A DNA stretch of 8,945 bases from an uncultured Clostridia bacterium (GTDB lineage Bacteria > Bacillota > Clostridia > Oscillospirales > Oscillospiraceae), in NCBI GenBank assembly GCA_946619065.1, contig CAMOLY010000040.1:1-8945 (forward strand), read 5' to 3'. Below, in pieces: positions 5,521 to 8,945 of this stretch. The notes beneath the pieces were generated by a model, which ran no database searches, was not told where the DNA came from, and was given only the letters and a program-made list of their open reading frames with translations. Both the position numbers and the translations under genes were made by a program. Numbering within the stretch: the first letter of the stretch is position 1; every line of letters starts with the position of its first letter.

Positions 5521-7575
5521 TCAGTTGGCCGCAGCCGCGGGATGCTCGGAGAACAGGGCCCGGATCCGCTCCATCAGCGGCGCGTATTCCGGCCGCTTCG
5601 GCAGCTCCTCGGAGCTGAGGAAGGCGGCTGCCTCCGTCTGGGCGTTCTGCAGGGTGTTCAGATCGTTGACCAGGCTGCCGACCTTGAAGACGGGCAGGCC
5701 GGACTGGCGGGTGCCGAAGAAATCGCCCGGGCCGCGGATCGCAAGATCCTCGCGGGAGATAGCGAAGCCGTCGTTGTTTTTGCACAGGGCCTTGAGCCTG
5801 CGAAGGGTGTCGGGATTGCGGTTGGACGTGAACAGGACGCAGTAGGACTGGGCGCTGCCGCGTCCGACTCTGCCGCGCAGCTGGTGGAGCTGGCTCAGAC
5901 CGAAACGGTCGGCATTCTCCACCACCATCAGGGTGGCGTTCGGGACATCTACACCCACCTCGATCACCGTCGTCGCGACCAGAATGTCATAGGATCCGTC
6001 CGCGAAGGCCCGCATGATCTCATCCTTCTGCGCGCTCTTCATCCTGCCGTGGACCAGGGCGACGCGCAGATCCGGAAAGACCGCCTGCTGCAGGGTCTCG
6101 GCCCAGACCTCCGCGGATTTCAGGCTCTCGGTCTCCCCCTCCTCAATGGCGGGGCAGACGATGAAGACCTGATGGCCCTCCTCGGCCTGACGGCGGATAA
6201 ATTGGTTGATCCGGCCGCGCATGGGCTCTCCCACCAGGAAGGTCTGAACCGTCTGGCGGCCCGGCGGCAGCTCGTCGATCACCGACAGATCCAGGTCACC
6301 GTAGAGAATCATCGCGAGGGTGCGGGGGATGGGCGTGGCGGACATGACCAGAATATGGGGGTCCTTCCCCTTCTCCGCCAGCGCCGCGCGCTGGGCCACG
6401 CCGAAGCGGTGCTGCTCGTCGGCGATCACCAGGCCGAGGTCGGAGAAATCCGTCGCCTCGGAAATCAGCGCGTGGGTGCCGACGATCAGGTCGGTCTGAT
6501 GGGAGGCAATTGCCTGCCGGGCGGTCTTTTTCTGGGCCGGCGTCATCGAGCCGGTCAGGAGGGTGGTGCGCACACCCAGGGCGGAGAGCATCGGTTCCAG
6601 CGACCGGGCGTGCTGCTCGGCCAGAATCTCCGTGGGCGCCATCAGGGCGGCCTGCAGGCCGTTCTTCACCGCGAACCAGGCGGCGCAGGCGGCGACCGCG
6701 GTTTTGCCGCAGCCGACGTCGCCCTGAACCATCCGGTTCATCACCCTGCCGCTCTCCAGATCGGCGCGGATCTCGGAGATCACCCGCTTCTGGGCGCCGG
6801 TGAGGGCGAACGGAAGGATCCGCTCGAATTCGGCGGGATCCAGACCGGTCAGCGGCGGGCGGGACGTCGCCGCGCGGCGGCTGCGGAGCATGGTCAGGCC
6901 CACCGAGAAGATGAAGAATTCTTCAAATACCAGACGGTCCCTGGCCCGCTGCAGCAGGTCGAAGGAGTCCGGCGCGTGAATCTGGCGGTAGGCGGTCGCC
7001 CCGTCGCAGAGGTCATATTTTGCCCGCAGGGGCTCCGGCAGCAGCTCCGGCAGCTCCCCCAGACAGGCGTCCAGCGCCTGCTGCACCGAGCGGGAGATCA
7101 GATTGTTGCTCATGCCGGCGGTCAGCGGATAGATCGGCATGATCCGGCGGGTCCGGACCCCGGGTGAGGAGACCGCTTCAAACACCGGATTCGTCATGCC
7201 GTAGCCCAGATAATCACCGGTCAGCGTGCCGTAGAAATAGTATTCTTCTCCGTACTGCAGATTGTCCGCCACGTATTTCTGATTGAAAAACGTCAGATTG
7301 AGGCGGGCGGTATCGTCCGCGACGCTCAGCTTGGTCAGGTCCAGACCCTTTCGGATGTGGTTGGTCCGGGGCGCGGAGGTCACAAAGGCGCGGAAGCAGG
7401 CTGGCTCGTCCACCTGAAGCTCCGAAATCGGCACAATGCGCGTGCGGTCCTCATAGGTACGGGGAAAGTAAGAAATCAGGTCGTAGAGCGTAAAAATGCC
7501 CATGGACGCGAAGACCTTTGCCCGGGCCTCCCCCACACCCTTGAGATAGCGGACTGAATCAAACAGGCGTGCCAC
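5521..7575 (-). CDS. recG: ATP-dependent DNA helicase RecG
   Basis: A 684-residue monomeric superfamily 2 helicase that remodels stalled forks, Holliday junctions and R-loops. The N-terminus has LKGVGEARA and YFPRTYEDRT, then the OB-fold wedge domain (about 50-140). Helicase motifs follow: Walker A GDVGCGKT (285-292; usual Ser replaced by Cys), MAPTEILAEQH, GTHALI, the DEQH box (386-389, DEQHRFG), SATPIPRTLA (412-421), FIVCPAIEE, ATTVIEVGVDVPNA and QLRGRVGRG (565-573). The RecG C-terminal wedge GPGDFFGTRQSGLP is complete. The GTG at 7575 is preferred: GGAGGGG lies 6 bases upstream. A GTG at 7593 would lie only about 7 bases from the predicted transcript start, with its GGAAG upstream of or at that start. 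recG is divergent from spmA and convergent with spoIID. Confidence 0.97.
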   Translation of the reverse strand: MARLFDSVRYLKGVGEARAKVFASMGIFTLYDLISYFPRTYEDRTRIVPISELQVDEPACFRAFVTSAPRTNHIRKGLDLTKLSVADDTARLNLTFFNQKYVADNLQYGEEYYFYGTLTGDYLGYGMTNPVFEAVSSPGVRTRRIMPIYPLTAGMSNNLISRSVQQALDACLGELPELLPEPLRAKYDLCDGATAYRQIHAPDSFDLLQRARDRLVFEEFFIFSVGLTMLRSRRAATSRPPLTGLDPAEFERILPFALTGAQKRVISEIRADLESGRVMNRMVQGDVGCGKTAVAACAAWFAVKNGLQAALMAPTEILAEQHARSLEPMLSALGVRTTLLTGSMTPAQKKTARQAIASHQTDLIVGTHALISEATDFSDLGLVIADEQHRFGVAQRAALAEKGKDPHILVMSATPIPRTLAMILYGDLDLSVIDELPPGRQTVQTFLVGEPMRGRINQFIRRQAEEGHQVFIVCPAIEEGETESLKSAEVWAETLQQAVFPDLRVALVHGRMKSAQKDEIMRAFADGSYDILVATTVIEVGVDVPNATLMVVENADRFGLSQLHQLRGRVGRGSAQSYCVLFTSNRNPDTLRRLKALCKNNDGFAISREDLAIRGPGDFFGTRQSGLPVFKVGSLVNDLNTLQNAQTEAAAFLSSEELPKRPEYAPLMERIRALFSEHPAAAAN

Positions 7576-7606
7576 GGCACTCCCCTCCGTCACTTAAGAT
7601 GCTTCC

Positions 7607-7634
7607 ATTATAGCAAAGTTTTTCAAAAGAACAA
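7607..7634 (-). promoter_or_regulatory. Extended -10 promoter of recG
   Basis: On the minus strand a perfect TATAAT (7612-7607) is preceded by TGC, an extended -10 element. A weak -35 TTGTTC (7634-7629) lies 16 bases upstream. The predicted start near 7600 leaves a leader of about 25 nt to the GTG at 7575 and is the main argument against the longer start at 7593. Confidence 0.7.
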
Positions 7635-7661
7635 GGCGTAAATTGGAAAGGAGCTGGAGAA

Positions 7662-8240
7662 ATGGCAATGTCCCGGATCTGGGCCGGTATGATCGCGCTG
7701 AGCCTGATCTTCGCGCTGATGGGCGGGCGGGGCGCCGAGCTCGGCAAGGCCGCCGCCGAGGGCACGGAGCAGGCCGTCCGGCTGGGGATCACGCTTTCCG
7801 GCAGTCTGTGTCTGTGGAGCGGCGCGGCTGCCCTGTTCCGGGCCGGCGGTCTGCAGGAAAAGCTCTCAAAGTCTCTGATGCCCCTGCTGGGGAAGCTCTA
7901 TCCCACCGCCCGGAAGGACCCGGAAACCGCCCAGGCGCTCTGCGGGAACGTCACCGCGAATCTGCTGGGTCTGGGAAACGCCGCGACCCCCCTCGGCATC
8001 GAAGCCGTCCGGCGGATGAAGACCCTGTCCGGAAGCGCGGACGCCAGCGACGAGATGTGCCTGCTAATCGTGATGAACACGGCTTCGGTGCAGCTGATCC
8101 CCACCACCGTGGCGGCCCTGCGGGGGAGCCTCGGCTCCGCCGCGCCGTTTTCCATCCTGCCGGCTGTCTGGGTCACCTCCCTGCTCTCGGTGACCGCCGG
8201 GATTCTCGCGGCAAAGGGGCTGAGCCGGATATGGCGGTGA
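7662..8240 (+). CDS. spmA: Spore maturation protein A (SpmA)
   Basis: A 192-residue polytopic membrane protein of the nucleoside-recognition (Gate) family. With SpmB it is needed for full dehydration of the spore core and heat resistance in Bacillus subtilis. Hydrophobic segments are at about 5-20, 43-60, 132-150 and 164-184. The signature GNVTANLLGLGNAATPLGIEA (95-115) is diagnostic of SpmA. Length agrees with the B. subtilis protein (about 196). AAAGGAG at 7647-7653 supports the ATG at 7662; a second ATG two codons later is possible. It overlaps spmB by 10 bp. In B. subtilis dacB precedes spmA; here the upstream neighbour is divergent recG, so the pair has its own promoter, which I could not identify in the 68-bp gap before it. 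Confidence 0.95.
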   Translation: MAMSRIWAGMIALSLIFALMGGRGAELGKAAAEGTEQAVRLGITLSGSLCLWSGAAALFRAGGLQEKLSKSLMPLLGKLYPTARKDPETAQALCGNVTANLLGLGNAATPLGIEAVRRMKTLSGSADASDEMCLLIVMNTASVQLIPTTVAALRGSLGSAAPFSILPAVWVTSLLSVTAGILAAKGLSRIWR

Positions 8241-8743
8241 CGGATTATCTGGTGCCGGGGCTGCTGCTGATGGCAGCCCTGGCAGCCATGCGGCGGAAGC
8301 AGGACGTATACGGGATCCTGTTGGCGGGCGGGGCGGAGGGACTGCGGCTTGTGGCCTCGATCCTGCCGGCCCTCGTCATGCTGCTGACCGCGGTGGGGAT
8401 GCTGCGGCAGTCCGGCGCGATGGAGGCACTGACCAGGCTGCTGACTCCGGCTGCACGGGCGGTGGGGATTCCGGCCGAGACGCTGCCGCTGATCCTGATC
8501 CGGCCCTTCTCCGGCAGCGCTGCCCTGGCGGTGGGAGCGGAGCTGATGACCCGGTACGGCCCTGACAGCGGGATCGGGCGGGCCGCGGCAGTGATGCTGG
8601 GCAGCACGGAGACGACATTTTACACGATTTCGGTCTATTTTTCCGCCGCCGGCATCCGAAAGACCCGTTATGCCATCCCCGCTGCCCTGATTGCGGATCT
8701 GACAGGCTTCGTCTGCGCAGCCGCCACAGCCGGATGGATGTAG
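8231..8743 (+). CDS. spmB: Spore maturation protein B (SpmB)
   Basis: A 170-residue membrane protein, partner of SpmA in spore core dehydration and the second half of the same Gate-type family. Hydrophobic segments are at about 6-20, 40-57, 83-103 and 146-168. The diagnostic stretch runs RPFSGSAALAVGAEL (91-105), then GPDSGIGRAAAVMLGSTETTFY (110-131) and GIRKTRYAIPAALIADLTG. The ATG at 8231 lies inside the last codons of spmA in another frame (10-bp overlap), which implies translational coupling; a purine-rich AAAGGGG is about 11 bases upstream. The frame stays open far upstream through spmA, but that part is a shadow without family similarity. No hairpin with a T-tract follows the stop, so the 3' end probably runs into the repeat DNA. 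Confidence 0.95.
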   Translation: MAVTDYLVPGLLLMAALAAMRRKQDVYGILLAGGAEGLRLVASILPALVMLLTAVGMLRQSGAMEALTRLLTPAARAVGIPAETLPLILIRPFSGSAALAVGAELMTRYGPDSGIGRAAAVMLGSTETTFYTISVYFSAAGIRKTRYAIPAALIADLTGFVCAAATAGWM

Positions 8744-8770
8744 CGCATGTTTTTTGGCGCGAATGTGTTA

Positions 8771-8809
8771 CGGGGGTTATGGCCTGACGGGGGGTTATGG
8801 CCGCTGTGG
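8771..8809. repeat. Degenerate repeat units leading into the tandem array
   Basis: GGGGGTTATGGCC occurs at 8772-8784 and again at 8790-8802, an 18-bp period close to that of the following array. The second copy runs into GGCCGCTG-TGGT-CAGCGGCC (8799-8818), the same hairpin as 491-510 in the left flank. Bases 8796-8824 equal 488-516. This looks like the older, diverged edge of the array. Confidence 0.6.
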
Positions 8810-8945
8810 TCAGCGGCCACTACGGGTCAGCGGCCACTACGGGTCAGCGGCCACTACGGGTTAGCAGCAGCTACGGGTCAGCGGCAGCTGCGGGTCAGCG
8901 GCAGCTGCGGGTCAGCGGCAGCTGCGGGTCAGCGGCAGCTGCGGG
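8810..8945. repeat. 17-bp tandem repeat array, eight units, cut by the window edge
   Basis: Eight head-to-tail 17-bp units fill 8810-8945 exactly. Units 1-3 are TCAGCGGCCACTACGGG, unit 4 is TTAGCAGCAGCTACGGG, and units 5-8 are TCAGCGGCAGCTGCGGG. Unit 4 is intermediate: it shares AG at positions 9-10 with the later type and A at position 13 with the earlier type, and has private changes at positions 2 and 6. The later type contains the palindrome GCAGCTGC. The array starts 66 bp after the spmB stop and continues past the window. It is not CRISPR, because there are no spacers. The period is not a multiple of three and no gene covers it. Confidence 0.95.

Noticed and set aside
5542..7167. 541-codon open frame antisense to recG
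   Set aside because: Long antisense frames are expected opposite GC-rich genes; the recG frame holds all helicase motifs and this one shows only low-complexity Gly/Arg/Gln/His composition.
7643..8230. N-terminal extension of spmB through the spmA region
   Set aside because: The upstream part is a frame-shifted shadow of spmA with arginine/glycine-rich composition; SpmB similarity begins at the ATG at 8231.
8810..8945. CRISPR array
   Set aside because: The 17-bp units are directly adjacent with no spacers, and no cas genes are present.

Overview
The window looks like a chromosomal segment of a spore-forming, GC-rich low-GC-lineage Firmicute, most likely a member of the Clostridia (Oscillospiraceae-like; inferred from protein style, not from a search). 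The evidence is a primary sigma factor of the RpoD/SigA type, three sporulation genes (spoIID, spmA, spmB), strong AGGAGG ribosome binding sites, and TTGnnn-17-TATAAT promoters. Gene bodies are visibly GC-rich, while promoter gaps and the left flank are AT-rich.

Layout. 1-637 has no convincing gene and is packed with palindromic and repeated DNA: a cluster of perfect hairpins (59-206), a MITE-like element with 25-bp imperfect terminal inverted repeats (207-367), and a large nested palindrome (436-528). 638-1339 (minus) is a short-chain dehydrogenase/reductase lying downstream of rpoD (1450-2574, minus), with a terminator-like hairpin between them. rpoD diverges from tadA (2753-3241, plus), which ends at a clear intrinsic terminator. 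3317-4324 (minus) encodes a membrane-anchored protein with a class A beta-lactamase-like fold whose catalytic residues appear to be lost. It diverges from spoIID (4501-5511, plus). spoIID meets recG (5521-7575, minus) tail to tail with only 9 bp between the stop codons. recG diverges from the overlapping pair spmA-spmB (7662-8743, plus). From about 8771 to the window edge there is repeat DNA, including eight 17-bp tandem units. The array begins inside a sequence that is also present, identical over 29 bp, in the left palindrome.

How the genes relate. rpoD, tadA and recG are housekeeping genes (promoter recognition, wobble inosine in tRNA-Arg, rescue of stalled forks). spoIID (peptidoglycan hydrolysis during engulfment) and spmA/spmB (core dehydration) belong to endospore formation but are separate transcription units. 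The most unusual material is the repeat DNA at both ends and the apparent pseudoenzyme at 3317-4324. No defence system, CRISPR array, tRNA, rRNA or transposase gene was recognised.
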